Shown one piece after another: positions 16,737 through 25,441 of a DNA stretch of 64,000 nucleotides. Location of the stretch: NCBI RefSeq assembly GCF_018403765.1, contig NZ_BOVQ01000009.1:1-64000 (forward strand). Reading direction: 5' to 3'. Under the pieces are notes generated by a model. That model was given only the letters and a program-made list of their open reading frames with translations, had not been told where the DNA came from and ran no database searches. Position 1 is the first letter of the stretch. Every line of letters starts with the position of its first letter. The position numbers were made by a program, and so were the translations under genes. This DNA comes from Lactococcus nasutitermitis. Lineage in GTDB: Bacteria > Bacillota > Bacilli > Lactobacillales > Streptococcaceae.

Positions 16737-18326
16737 ATTAAAAAGAAACAAATTTTAGGAGTATCAGTGGCAGTATTGACTTTGTCAATGGCTTTGGGAG
16801 GAGCAACTGCCAGTGCAAAAGCAGATACAAGCACATCTGATAATAGTCAAACAGCACCTATTTTAGAAGATGAAAGCACCTTTTCAGCATTTCAAGGTCA
16901 AGTGAAAGTCATCGAAACATCTATAGACGGTCACAACATTCCTTTAAAAATCTCAGTAAACGGCAAAAATTATCTTTACGACTATGCAGCAGGTAATAAC
17001 GGAGAAGTCTTATTATATCTACCAGAAACATCAGCTTACCAACCAGATTATAACAAGATTTTATCCAAAGTAGCAGAGAATTTTAAGCAAGATAATGTCA
17101 TCGAAGATGCTGACCTAACAGCACTTGCTCAGCAAAGACTGGCATTGGCAATCCAAGACAATATGCAAAGAGAGAACTTAACAACTTCTCAAAGAGAAAA
17201 AGCATTAGAAAACACAAGTATCACATCATTAGGAAGTGAAACCATCGCATTTTCTGCCAATCCTATAGAACTGTCCGATGAAGGAGAAAACACATCAGAC
17301 AGTAGTGATAATAAAGAAATTGCAGCAGTAACAGCAACCCTACCTAAAAGCGCCGAAAAGTATGGGATAGCGATTGGAAGAATTCCAAACGGCGAGTACG
17401 TTGTCTTTATCGAATACGGTAAAGAAAAAATAATCGAAAAATCGGCAAATGATTACCAAGTAAGTATGCAAAATCTTGATGGCGAAAAAGTTGGGACAGA
17501 CTTCATATCAACTTTAGATGAAGTAGAAGCACCAACCATTCCAGGATTAAGTTATGACCATTGGGAAAAAGATGATATCAATAAAAAGATTACTTTATTT
17601 TATCGTCCAAGCGACGGAATCTTTGAACCAGACATGGAAGTATTTTCTGAACAATTCTACTCAGGTCTAAATTATTTTAGAAATTTAAAGAAATTAACAA
17701 CCGCCGAACGTGATGCAGATTTAGAAATAAAAGCAAAAAGTTCAGCCATAGAAAATTCCAGTAACTTTGCCAGTGATAACATCAGTCAAAATAAAGATGA
17801 AATCATAATAACAAGTAGCATCTTACCTTATGAACTTAGCGAGGGAGAAGAAGAAGACGCAGTTTCTTACGGAGTGTTGGGCTTGCATGGTACTTCTAAA
17901 GAAAAAAGTGATATACCACAAGAAAGAAAATATAATCTTCTATATCAAAACAATGTCAAACAAGTAGGATATGGTTCAGAAATTGGGCGAGACGGACGAG
18001 TTTATTATACAGTCATTTTGAAACTCAACTCAGCATCAAGTAATAAAAAGGCACCAATTATACCAGTAAAACCAACAATCCAAAAAACAGAACATCAAAA
18101 AAGTAGCTCAGAACAAACATCAAAACAAAATTCAAATTCAACTCATAAAACAACTTCTAACCAATCAACAAATCAAAATCAACAACAAAAAGTATTACCA
18201 CAACAAAATTCCAATAGAGAATTACCAAAAACAGCAGGAACATCCAGACAATCTTTGATTGCCAGCCTATTAGGATTTTTGATTATGGCAAGTGTAGGAA
18301 TATTTAAGAAAAAACTAAAAAATTAA
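16737..18326 (+). CDS. LPxTG cell-wall surface protein with apparent AUU start
   Basis: The protein has about 529 residues. From ATT at 16737 it begins IKKKQILGVSVAVLTLSMAL, a complete signal peptide with Lys-rich n-region and likely cleavage after AKA. GAGGG (16725-16729) is a well-placed SD. The next usable start, GTG 16767, would remove the charged n-region. The middle has a MucBP-like segment (YQVSMQNLDGEKVG), then FYSGLNYFRNLKKLTTAERDADLEIKA, which may be a distant CAP-type domain. A Gln/Ser/Asn-rich stalk, LPKTA (about 496-500), a membrane helix and KKK tail follow, so a sortase should anchor it. Ligand unknown. Confidence 0.75.
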   Translation: MKKKQILGVSVAVLTLSMALGGATASAKADTSTSDNSQTAPILEDESTFSAFQGQVKVIETSIDGHNIPLKISVNGKNYLYDYAAGNNGEVLLYLPETSAYQPDYNKILSKVAENFKQDNVIEDADLTALAQQRLALAIQDNMQRENLTTSQREKALENTSITSLGSETIAFSANPIELSDEGENTSDSSDNKEIAAVTATLPKSAEKYGIAIGRIPNGEYVVFIEYGKEKIIEKSANDYQVSMQNLDGEKVGTDFISTLDEVEAPTIPGLSYDHWEKDDINKKITLFYRPSDGIFEPDMEVFSEQFYSGLNYFRNLKKLTTAERDADLEIKAKSSAIENSSNFASDNISQNKDEIIITSSILPYELSEGEEEDAVSYGVLGLHGTSKEKSDIPQERKYNLLYQNNVKQVGYGSEIGRDGRVYYTVILKLNSASSNKKAPIIPVKPTIQKTEHQKSSSEQTSKQNSNSTHKTTSNQSTNQNQQQKVLPQQNSNRELPKTAGTSRQSLIASLLGFLIMASVGIFKKKLKN

Positions 18327-18334
18327 CATGATAA

Positions 18335-18374
18335 ATATGTCTCTGATATCACTTTCAGAAGCATATTTTTTATT
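18335..18374 (+). terminator. Terminator after the LPxTG protein gene
   Basis: AAATATG and TCTGA pair with TCAGA and CATATTT, followed by T residues. The stem has an internal loop. Confidence 0.6.
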
Positions 18375-18412
18375 ATAAAAAAGAAAACCTCCTGTTATGG
18401 GGAAACAGGAGG
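18374..18412 (-). terminator. Minus-strand terminator of the tRNA-Ser unit
   Basis: CCTCCTGTT (18388-18396) pairs with AACAGGAGG (18404-18412). Read on the minus strand, it is followed by TTTTCTTTTTT, so it can end the minus-strand transcript that carries tRNA-Ser. Confidence 0.7.
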
Positions 18413-18430
18413 AAAAAGGAGCTTAATCAT

Positions 18431-18515
18431 CCCAAAAAGTTTATTTAAAAGCTTTTTGGGAACCAATATAAGGAAGAGTTAGAAATATCAAGGAACTGAA
18501 TATTTCTCCAACCTT
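18431..18515 (-). other. Two further hairpins downstream of tRNA-Ser
   Basis: CCCAAAAAG/CTTTTTGGG (18431-18439, 18452-18460) and GAAATAT/ATATTTC (18482-18488, 18500-18506), the latter extended by GTT/AAC. They lie between tRNA-Ser and its terminator on the minus strand, so the transcript tail is highly folded. Confidence 0.5.
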
Positions 18516-18522
18516 ACATATA

Positions 18523-18610
18523 AGGAGTCAATGGGATTTGAACCCATGCGCGGGTATTAACCCGTTCGACGGATTTCGAGTCCGTTGCATTACCACTCTG
18601 CCATGGCTCC
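18523..18610 (-). tRNA. tRNA-Ser (anticodon CGA), with odd acceptor end
   Basis: A class II tRNA on the minus strand. It has GGAGCCA, D arm GCAGAGTGGTAATGC, anticodon stem ACGGA/TCCGT with loop CTCGAAA, a long variable arm (CGGGT/ACCCG) and T arm ATGGG-TTCAAAT-CCCAT. The acceptor 3' strand is TGACTCC, so pair 5-68 is C-A. The next base is T where serine tRNAs normally have G73. Either feature could weaken charging. CCA is not encoded. Confidence 0.88.
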
Positions 18611-18632
18611 AAAATATATTTAACAATTAAAA

Positions 18633-18709
18633 CCAAGAGCAGAGCTAATTAAAATCTGACCATTCGGGTCTGGGTATGTTTCGACACACTACCAACTCTG
18701 CCCTGGCTT
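18633..18709 (-). ncRNA. tRNA-like or pseudo-tRNA element upstream of tRNA-Ser
   Basis: Read on the minus strand, CCAGGGCAGAG pairs with CTCTGCTCTTGG to close a 77-base element. Inside is GCAGAGTTGGTAGTG, which resembles the D arm of the adjacent tRNA-Ser, then GTCGAAAC at the anticodon-arm position and a hairpin GACC-CGAAT-GGTC. The T arm is not recognisable. It may be a decayed tRNA-Ser copy or an unrelated structured RNA. Confidence 0.4.
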
Positions 18710-18830
18710 TAGTGATAAGAAAGAAGTACTTATATTGAGAAAATAGAGTTTCCCTCTTGATAAGTTTCAGGCAATTTAAGAAGAACATCTCAATATTTCT
18801 TAAATACCTCTCTCTTAACTTTGTAATCTT

Positions 18831-18859
18831 ATTATAGCACAGAAATTCCTAACGTTAAA
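18831..18859 (-). promoter_or_regulatory. Minus-strand promoter of the tRNA-Ser unit
   Basis: TTTAAC (18859-18854), a 17-bp spacer and TATAAT (18836-18831). The 110 bases between it and the tRNA-like element also contain inverted repeats (for example AATATTGAGA/TCTCAATATA). The rest of the 746-base gap 18327-19072 holds the argG control region. Confidence 0.6.
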
Positions 18860-18917
18860 GTGATATACTTTTTAGATAACTCTGCCAATTTTATTTTTCA
18901 AAAATATAAATAAAAAA

Positions 18918-19039
18918 TGAATATTTTATCAAAAAAAGAATGAAAATCTGCATAATATCGCTATTTAATAAAATTTCATAAATAAAAATGCAGAAAATCA
19001 GATATTTTTCTTGACAAATGAATTTTTATGCACTATAAT
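18918..19039 (+). promoter_or_regulatory. argG promoter with candidate ARG boxes
   Basis: Consensus TTGACA (19011-19016), a 17-bp spacer and TATAAT (19034-19039). TGAATTTTTATGCA in the spacer (19019-19032) and TGAATATTTTATCA (18918-18931) resemble the ARG box TGAATWWWWATTCA; a weaker inverted match lies near 18978-18992. ArgR/AhrC repression by arginine is the likely control. Confidence 0.65.
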
Positions 19040-19072
19040 GTATTTATATTAAAAACTAAAGAGGAAAAAATA

Positions 19073-20269
19073 ATGACAAAACAAAAAGTAGTTTTAGCTT
19101 ATTCAGGTGGTTTAGATACAAGTGTTGCAGTAAAATGGTTAGCAGACAAAGGCTTTGATGTTATCGCAGCTTGTATGGACGTTGGCGAAGGAAAAGACTT
19201 AAACTTCATTCATGATAAAGCCCTAAGTATTGGAGCCGTTGAGTCTTACGTTCTTGATTGTAAAAAAGAATTTGCTGAGATTTACGTTGGCGCAGCCCTC
19301 AAAGGAAACTTGATGTATGAAAATAAATATCCACTTGTTTCAGCTTTGAGCCGTCCTTTGATTGCTAAAAAACTCGTCGAAGTAGCCAAAGAAACAGGCG
19401 CAACAGCGATTGCTCACGGTTGTACAGGTAAAGGAAATGACCAAGTTCGTTTTGAAGTAGCCATTCATTCACTTGCTCCTGAAATCGAAGTTATCGCACC
19501 CGTCCGCGAATGGCATTGGCCACGTGAAGAGGAAATTGCATACGCCAAAGAACACGGTGTACCAGTTCCTTCAACACTCGAAAGTCCATATTCTATTGAC
19601 ATGAACCTTTGGGGACGTGCGATTGAAGCAGGTATTCTTGAAAATCCTTGGAATACTTGCCCAGAAGATGCTTTCTTCATGACAAGTTCTGTTGAAGACG
19701 CACCAGACGAAGCAGAATACATCGACGTTGATTTTGAAGCAGGACTTCCAGTAGCTCTCAACGGCAAAAAAATGGACCTCTACAAACTTGTCAACGAAGT
19801 CAACATTCTTGCTGGAAAACACGGTATCGGACGTATCGACCACATCGAAAATCGCCTTGTCGGTATCAAATCACGTGAATTTTACGAATGTCCAGGTGCA
19901 TTGACACTCCTCAAAGCTCACAAAGACTTAGAAGATTTGACATTTGTTCGTGAACTCGCACATTTTAAACCAGTCATCGAAAACGAACTTTCAAACTTGA
20001 TTTACAATGGACTGTGGTTCAATCCAGCCACACAAGCCCTTATTAACTACCTTGACGAAACTCAAAAAGTTGTCAACGGAACAGTAAAAATCAAACTTTT
20101 CAAAGGAAATGCAACACCAATCGGACGTAAATCAGCTAATTCACTCTACGATGAAAAATTAGCAACATACACAGCCGCAGACGAATTTGACCAAGCAGCA
20201 GCCGTTGGCTTCATCAAACTTTGGGGCTTGCCAACACAAGTCAACGCACAAGTAAACAAAGAAGACTAA
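19073..20269 (+). CDS. argG: Argininosuccinate synthase
   Basis: This 398-residue enzyme joins citrulline and aspartate using ATP in arginine synthesis. The ATP loop [10 protein letters not shown] is at residues 8-17; later come [15 protein letters not shown] and the [12 protein letters not shown] block. The ATG at 19073 follows SD GAGG; an upstream in-frame ATG overlaps the -10 and is rejected. Its partner argH lies 2.9 kb downstream, separated by lemA and a DUF2207 gene, although the two are usually adjacent. Confidence 0.97.
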   Translation: MTKQKVVLAYSGGLDTSVAVKWLADKGFDVIAACMDVGEGKDLNFIHDKALSIGAVESYVLDCKKEFAEIYVGAALKGNLMYENKYPLVSALSRPLIAKKLVEVAKETGATAIAHGCTGKGNDQVRFEVAIHSLAPEIEVIAPVREWHWPREEEIAYAKEHGVPVPSTLESPYSIDMNLWGRAIEAGILENPWNTCPEDAFFMTSSVEDAPDEAEYIDVDFEAGLPVALNGKKMDLYKLVNEVNILAGKHGIGRIDHIENRLVGIKSREFYECPGALTLLKAHKDLEDLTFVRELAHFKPVIENELSNLIYNGLWFNPATQALINYLDETQKVVNGTVKIKLFKGNATPIGRKSANSLYDEKLATYTAADEFDQAAAVGFIKLWGLPTQVNAQVNKED

Positions 20270-20370
20270 AATCACAACAATCAATTAAACTTTTCAGAGA
20301 AAAAGTATTGACCCCCACAATTAAAGTGAACCAGAGAGTCCCTATTGTAAATAAGCAAATAAAATGGAAG

Positions 20371-20404
20371 AGCGAGGTCAGAGAACCTCGCTACCGTTTT
20401 TTAT
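20371..20404 (+). terminator. Rho-independent terminator of argG
   Basis: AGCGAGGT pairs with ACCTCGCT around CAGAGA, followed by ACCG and TTTTTT. Confidence 0.75.
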
Positions 20405-20469
20405 AGAGCTTTTGGCTCAATAGCCGTCCAGCCCATTTTGCTCCAACTACAATCAGTAAAGTGAAGTAT

Positions 20470-20523
20470 GGAAACTATTTTTACAATCTAGAAGCCCAAC
20501 GTCTATCCGTAAAAATAGTTTCC
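20470..20523. repeat. 15-bp perfect inverted repeat in the argG-lemA gap
   Basis: GGAAACTATTTTTAC (20470-20484) pairs exactly with GTAAAAATAGTTTCC (20509-20523). The 24-base loop contains, on the minus strand, ACGGATAGAC, similar to the TTACGGATAGGC core of repeat Y. The remaining gap 20270-20660 has the argG terminator and an extended -10 (TGATATAAT, 20612-20620) for lemA; nothing else is seen. Confidence 0.55.
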
Positions 20524-20660
20524 CTCTGAGCGAAACGAAACGGCAGAGCTTACAAAATATTAAGAAAAATCTACTAAAAAAGGGATTTCTCAAAAAAATC
20601 TAAGAAAAAAATGATATAATCAAGTCATACATTAAAAAACTCTAAAAAAGGAGAAACAAC

Positions 20661-21230
20661 ATGATTGCTTTAATTATCATCATCGTTATCATTGTCATCT
20701 TAGTTCTCGCGATTGCAGGTATCTACAATGGTTTAGTCCGCGCGCGTATGATGACAAAAGAAGCTTGGAGCCAGATTGACGTTCAACTCAAACGAAGAAA
20801 TGACCTCATTCCAAACCTCTTAGAAACAGTAAAAGGCTATGCACGTTTTGAGCAAGGCACACTTGAAAAAGTAACAGAAATGCGCTCGAAAATTGCCAGC
20901 GGTTCAGCAGGCCCAGCAGAAACCATGCAAGCCTCTGACCAGCTTTCTGGAGCTTTAAAAACAGTATTTGCTGTATCCGAAGCCTATCCAGACCTCAAAG
21001 CAAATACCAATTATCAACAACTCATGCTAGAACTCTCAGCGACCGAAGACAAAATCGCTGTCACACGTCAACTTTATAATTCAGCAACAGCAAATTATAA
21101 TATGAAATTACAAACATTCCCAACAAATATTTTCGCAGGAATGTTCAATTTCCAAGCATCAGAATTTTTGCAAACACCAGAAGCAGAAAAAGTTGTTCCA
21201 AATGTGAAATTTGACGAAAACGGATTATAA
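20661..21230 (+). CDS. lemA: LemA family protein
   Basis: The protein has 189 residues. One N-terminal membrane helix (residues 2-24) is followed by [40 protein letters not shown], the LemA signature, then a long helical domain outside the membrane. The role is unclear; the family is often next to DUF2207/TPM-like proteins with Gly-rich tails, as here. The gene has a good SD (AAAGGAG). The DUF2207 gene follows three bases after its stop. Confidence 0.93.
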   Translation: MIALIIIIVIIVILVLAIAGIYNGLVRARMMTKEAWSQIDVQLKRRNDLIPNLLETVKGYARFEQGTLEKVTEMRSKIASGSAGPAETMQASDQLSGALKTVFAVSEAYPDLKANTNYQQLMLELSATEDKIAVTRQLYNSATANYNMKLQTFPTNIFAGMFNFQASEFLQTPEAEKVVPNVKFDENGL

Positions 21231-21233
21231 TTT

Positions 21234-23171
21234 ATGAGAATTTTTGGAAGAAAACCAGCAATAAAAATAGCAGCTATTGCCATCGTTATAGCTCTACTTC
21301 TCATTGTTGCAGGAATCATCGCACCATTATTTCAAAAAAGTGCAAGTGGAGATATCAGTTATACGATTACACGCTATGACGGTGATTTAGTGCTTCATGA
21401 TAATAATACAGCAACGTTCACAGAAAATATCCATTATCAGTTTGATGATAGTTTCAATGGTCAGTTTGTAACTTTCGGTATGGGAGGCAACCTTCCAACT
21501 GGCTTCAATGCAACAGTAGATTCCGTGAGTGCAACAAAAAATGGCATTGCCGTTCCATTATCCAGCGAAGATGTACAAACCACACAAGAAACAAATGCAC
21601 TAGAAACTAAGATATATAATGGCGGAAACTCTGGCGATAGCGTTGAGATACGCGTAGTGTACCACATTACCAATATCCTTTTTGCTAATAAAGATGTTTT
21701 TGTCTTAAATTGGGTGCCGATTTCTGATTGGCAAGCACCTCTGAACAATGTCACTTTCAAAATTACAGCACCAATAGCCAAAAAGACAGATTTATCCGCT
21801 CATCTAGGTTATCTTAATCAGTCCATCAAACCCATCTCACTTGATAATGGTTACACATTTAGCGCACGTCGGATTGCAGCAGGATCAGACCTTGGCATTC
21901 ATGGCTACTGGAGTTCAGAAGCTTTCCCGACAGTTGCGACAGGTGATAGTGAAGGTTTAGCAACTTTTAACTCAACTGAAAACAGTATTGCTTGGAAATC
22001 TCGTCTGATAAATCTTGTAGTGTATTGTCTAGCACCGATTGCTCTAGCATTATTACTCATTTTACTCATCTGGCGCGTGATGCGTCTGATAAATCAACTC
22101 ACTGTAAAATCAAGCTTTGATAACAATTTGCGATTATATCAGATACCACAAGATTTATCACCACTTTTAGTCGCGGCCAATGTTTACAGTACCGATGTCA
22201 ACGAACTTTCTCCCGCGGGCAATGAAAACCCGATTAACTTTAGAAATTTGGTAATGGCAGTGTTGACTGATTTGATTGACCGTAAAGTGTTAAAAGCAGT
22301 TGGCGAAGAAACGCTCATGAAAACAGCTAAGTATCAAGAAGCTGGCGCAATTTCAAAAAGTGAAGAAGAAATAGTGGATATGGTTTTCGGACATGGGATT
22401 GCAACCTTAAATGTCAACGATGCTTTTAATGAATATAAAGTCAGCGGACATGGCTCAAAAACAACACAACAATCAGAAGGCAAGCGGATAAAAGGAAATT
22501 TTGCTGAAACACAAGGCAGGATTGCCAGACAAGTTCGACAAGAAATGCAACAAAAGCAATTAGCAAACAACTTCCGTATGTTGACTGGTAAGGAAAAAAA
22601 TAATCTATTTTTCAGCACACTATTATTCTGGCTGATTGCGATTGTTTCCTTTATTATTGTGGTTTTAGCAGTCTTAAAAACCTATCTTGCTCAACCACTC
22701 ACACTCGTTGTTCCACTGGCAGTAGTTGTGGGCTTAGCTCTAGCATTTGCCGTTTACGTCGGGATATTATCAAGCAGTTATAGTAGAGATGGTGTACCCA
22801 ATGAAGCAGGTGTACAAGCTCAGTTTGAGTGGAATGCTTTTTCCAAGATGTTGCATGATATTGCACACCTTGATGACGATAAACTTGACAGTATTGTCCT
22901 CTGGAATAGATATCTAGTTTTTGCAGCAATGTTTGGCTATGCTGATGAAGTCATCAAACTCCTGAATACGCGAGGTATCCAGCTTGGCGGAGGATTTGAA
23001 GGCTATGGATTTGGCTTTTACAATCCAATGTTCTGGGCAATCGGTGGCACATTAAATAATACAGTATCGAGTTTCAATGCAGCAGCAAGTATCAATACAA
23101 ACTCAGGCGGTTTCTCCGGAGGCGGTGGCTTCTCTGGCGGAGGCGGCGGAGGTGGAGGCGGAGCATTTTAA
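21234..23171 (+). CDS. DUF2207 domain membrane protein with Gly-rich C terminus
   Basis: The protein has 645 residues. An N-terminal helix (about 10-30) is followed by a beta-rich extracellular DUF2207 domain (DISYTITRYDGDLVLHDNNTATFTENIHYQF...), a membrane helix near 265-285, a cytoplasmic middle part, two helices near 465-515, and a tail ending in GGGGFSGGGGGGGGG. It is probably a partner of LemA at the cell envelope (inference from recurring pairing). Function unknown. There is almost no gap after lemA. Confidence 0.88.
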   Translation: MRIFGRKPAIKIAAIAIVIALLLIVAGIIAPLFQKSASGDISYTITRYDGDLVLHDNNTATFTENIHYQFDDSFNGQFVTFGMGGNLPTGFNATVDSVSATKNGIAVPLSSEDVQTTQETNALETKIYNGGNSGDSVEIRVVYHITNILFANKDVFVLNWVPISDWQAPLNNVTFKITAPIAKKTDLSAHLGYLNQSIKPISLDNGYTFSARRIAAGSDLGIHGYWSSEAFPTVATGDSEGLATFNSTENSIAWKSRLINLVVYCLAPIALALLLILLIWRVMRLINQLTVKSSFDNNLRLYQIPQDLSPLLVAANVYSTDVNELSPAGNENPINFRNLVMAVLTDLIDRKVLKAVGEETLMKTAKYQEAGAISKSEEEIVDMVFGHGIATLNVNDAFNEYKVSGHGSKTTQQSEGKRIKGNFAETQGRIARQVRQEMQQKQLANNFRMLTGKEKNNLFFSTLLFWLIAIVSFIIVVLAVLKTYLAQPLTLVVPLAVVVGLALAFAVYVGILSSSYSRDGVPNEAGVQAQFEWNAFSKMLHDIAHLDDDKLDSIVLWNRYLVFAAMFGYADEVIKLLNTRGIQLGGGFEGYGFGFYNPMFWAIGGTLNNTVSSFNAAASINTNSGGFSGGGGFSGGGGGGGGGAF

Positions 23172-23206
23172 ACTCCCGACCAATCACTTTAAATAGGAAA
23201 TAAAAA

Positions 23207-24583
23207 ATGACAGAAAAAAAACTCTGGGGTGGAAGATTTGAAGCCTCACTTGACAAACAAACAGAAGAATTTGGCGCATCTATAAAGTTTGAGCAGCGTC
23301 TCGCGCCCTTTGATTTACAAGGTTCATTGGCTCATGTCAAAATGCTCGGAGCAACAGGGATTATCTCAGCAGATGAAGCAGCTAAGATTGCAGATGGACT
23401 AAAGAAAGTAGAACAACAACTTGTCAATGGCGATATCGAGTTCAAGTTGGAAAACGAAGATATTCATATGAATATGGAAAGTTATCTTCATGCAGAAATC
23501 GGCACAGTTGCAGGAAAATTGCACACCGCTCGCTCACGAAATGACCAAGTCGCTACAGATATGCACCTCTATCTCAAAGCAACGTTGACAGACGTTTTAT
23601 CAGCTCTGAAAAGTCTTCGCACGACACTTGTCAACCTTGCTGACAACCAAGTTGACACGATTATGCCGGGATATACACATTTACAGCACGCTCAACCTAT
23701 CAGCTTTGGACAGCATTTGATGGCTTACTACCAGATGTTTACACGCGATTATGAACGTTTTGAGTTCAATATCAAACATACAGATATAAACCCACTTGGA
23801 GCTGCAGCCCTAGCTGGAACAACTTTCCCGATTGACCGTGAAATGACGACAGAACTCCTTGACTTCTCAAAACCCTATGCAAACTCTATGGACGCAGTCA
23901 GTGACCGTGATTTTATCTTGGAATTTCTCTCAAATGCCAGCCTTCTCATGATGCACCTTTCCCGCCTTTGTGAGGAAATTCTCCTTTGGTGTAGTAATGA
24001 GTTTAAGTTTGTGACACTTTCTGATAGCTATTCGACAGGGTCATCTATCATGCCACAGAAGAAAAATCCTGATATGGCAGAGCTTATTCGTGGAAAAACA
24101 GGACGTGTCTATGGCAATCTCATGGGATTACTGACTGTCCTAAAAGGCTTGCCACTTGCTTACAATAAAGACCTTCAAGAAGATAAAGAAGGAATGTTTG
24201 ACAGTGCGGATACGATTTTAACTGCTCTCGCTGTGATGACTGGTATGCTTGACACGATGAAAGTCAATAAAGACATCATGGAAACGTCCACGCAAAAAGA
24301 CTTTTCCAATGCAACAGAACTTGCCGACTACCTCGCTACAAAAGGTATTCCGTTCCGCGAAGCACACGCAATTGTTGGAAAACTCGTCCTTGATTGTACA
24401 AAACAAGGTATTTATCTACAAGACGTCAAACTCGCCGATTATCAAAAACTTTCAAATCTGATAGAAGATGATATCTACGATGTTCTGCAGTCTAAAACAG
24501 CTGTAGCACGCAGAAATTCCTTAGGAGGAACAAGTTTCACCTCTGTCAAAAACCAAATCGCAGAAGCAAGAAGAAGTTTATAA
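23207..24583 (+). CDS. argH: Argininosuccinate lyase
   Basis: This 458-residue enzyme splits argininosuccinate into arginine and fumarate, the last step of arginine synthesis. The family signature [12 protein letters not shown] is present, with HTARSRNDQ and TPEHxx-type [10 protein letters not shown] upstream. Length is standard. It follows the DUF2207 gene by 35 bases with SD TAGGAAA and has no clear promoter of its own, so it may be read from the lemA or argG promoter. Confidence 0.97.
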   Translation: MTEKKLWGGRFEASLDKQTEEFGASIKFEQRLAPFDLQGSLAHVKMLGATGIISADEAAKIADGLKKVEQQLVNGDIEFKLENEDIHMNMESYLHAEIGTVAGKLHTARSRNDQVATDMHLYLKATLTDVLSALKSLRTTLVNLADNQVDTIMPGYTHLQHAQPISFGQHLMAYYQMFTRDYERFEFNIKHTDINPLGAAALAGTTFPIDREMTTELLDFSKPYANSMDAVSDRDFILEFLSNASLLMMHLSRLCEEILLWCSNEFKFVTLSDSYSTGSSIMPQKKNPDMAELIRGKTGRVYGNLMGLLTVLKGLPLAYNKDLQEDKEGMFDSADTILTALAVMTGMLDTMKVNKDIMETSTQKDFSNATELADYLATKGIPFREAHAIVGKLVLDCTKQGIYLQDVKLADYQKLSNLIEDDIYDVLQSKTAVARRNSLGGTSFTSVKNQIAEARRSL

Positions 24584-24591
24584 TGAATAGA

Positions 24592-24626
24592 AAAAGTATC
24601 ACTTAGCTCTAGTAAGTGATATTTTT
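24592..24626 (+). terminator. Rho-independent terminator of argH
   Basis: AAAAGTATCACTTA pairs with TAAGTGATATTTTTT around seven bases. Confidence 0.85.
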
Positions 24627-24636
24627 TATAAATATA

Positions 24637-24723
24637 TTCACTCTCCTCAAAGAAGCTTTGGAGACAATGTTCAAAGAAACGGTAAGTAGGGAAGATATGT
24701 TGAAAAGTGCAGGTCTATTATGA
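24637..24723 (+). pseudogene. Remnant of a RelB-type antitoxin (C-terminal end only)
   Basis: Frame 24637-24723 reads FTLLKEALETMFKETVSRE then DMLKSAGLL and stop, like the C terminus of RelB/DinJ-type antitoxins. It has no start codon or DNA-binding part. Its stop overlaps the toxin ATG (ATGA), the usual antitoxin-toxin coupling. Confidence 0.55.
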
Positions 24724-24919
24724 CTAAAAAATGCACTTGGACTTTTGAAAAAAAGGCTGAAAAAACTTTCAACAAACTAGATATTTCAATTCGTCGTAAA
24801 ATATTGCTCGGGTTCAAGGGAAATATCGATTTATCTGTGATATCAACGATGAACGTGCTCTGGTACTCGTTATTAATTCTGGAAAAAAGAAACTATTTAC
24901 AAATAATAATTGTAATTAG
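24720..24919 (+). pseudogene. Degraded RelE/ParE-family toxin gene
   Basis: The first 30 codons (MTKKCTWTFEKKAEKTFNKLDISIRRKIL) match the RelE N terminus. After about 24809 the match continues in another frame as GKYRFICDINDERALVLVI then NSGKKK, the RelE C terminus. About 30 central residues are missing and the frame is shifted, so no toxin is made. With the antitoxin remnant this is a dead toxin-antitoxin locus between argH and the pilus operon. Confidence 0.65.
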
Positions 24920-24981
24920 TTTCTTTTTTTATTTATAATTAACAGAATATTTTGAAATGACAAAATTCCAACAAATGAGAA

Positions 24982-25019
24982 TGAGAAAAAGCGAAGTAAG
25001 ATTTTTCTCGCTTTTTCTT
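24982..25019 (+). terminator. Terminator-like hairpin after the relBE relic
   Basis: AGAAAAAGCGA pairs with TCGCTTTTTCT. It is not followed by a long T run beyond the stem. Confidence 0.5.
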
Positions 25020-25110
25020 AATGCACAAAAGTTCACAAACCTTGATAGAAAGCCGAAATAAAAAGGAAAGTATCTAAAATCAAACAAAGTGTTACAACTA
25101 AGTAAAAGTA

Positions 25111-25139
25111 TTGACAAAAAAGGAAAAGCGTAATATAAT
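25111..25139 (+). promoter_or_regulatory. Promoter of the pilus operon
   Basis: TTGACA (25111-25116), a 17-bp spacer and TATAAT (25134-25139). The first pilin ATG is at 25442, so the leader is about 295 nt. Confidence 0.8.
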
Positions 25140-25183
25140 GAATACACATAATATAAAAGCAATATCGCAAAAAATCAAGGAAT

Positions 25184-25317
25184 TTTTCAGTTGTATATCG
25201 TAAAAAGTATGACTAAAAGTTAGCGAGTAAGTTCTGGGAAATATCTAAAAATCCGAACTTACAAGTAAGTTCCTTTTGTTAAGATTAACAAAAGGAACAC
25301 TAACCAGCAACTGAAAA
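25184..25317 (+). promoter_or_regulatory. Folded leader of the pilus operon with alternative pairings
   Basis: An outer stem TTTTCAGTTG/CAACTGAAAA (25184-25193, 25308-25317) encloses two hairpins: GTAAGTTC/GAACTTAC (25227-25234, 25255-25262) and a perfect 12-bp GTTCCTTTTGTT/AACAAAAGGAAC (25269-25280, 25287-25298). GTAAGTTC occurs again at 25265-25272, so GAACTTAC could pair with either copy. This looks like a regulatory switch. No known riboswitch class is recognised. Confidence 0.65.
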
Positions 25318-25350
25318 TACGAAAATTCAATATTAAAAAAGGAGAAGCCT

Positions 25351-25383
25351 ATGCTAAAAGATACGCGAGGAAAATCACCTTAG
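25351..25383 (+). CDS. Possible 10-codon leader peptide of the pilus operon
   Basis: ATG CTA AAA GAT ACG CGA GGA AAA TCA CCT TAG (MLKDTRGKSP) stands behind an excellent SD (AAAAAAGGAG, six bases before the ATG). It lies between the folded leader and the first pilin gene. Translation is predicted from SD strength only. It may couple translation to leader folding. Confidence 0.4.
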   Translation: MLKDTRGKSP

Positions 25384-25441
25384 TACACAACATCAAACCT
25401 CAGTAACATTTTTAATTAGAAAACAAAACAGGAGAAATCAA

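Noticed and set aside
18690-18800. 47-codon frame on the minus strand through the tRNA-like element
   Set aside because: No SD, no recognisable protein, and it crosses strongly paired RNA; such frames arise by chance.
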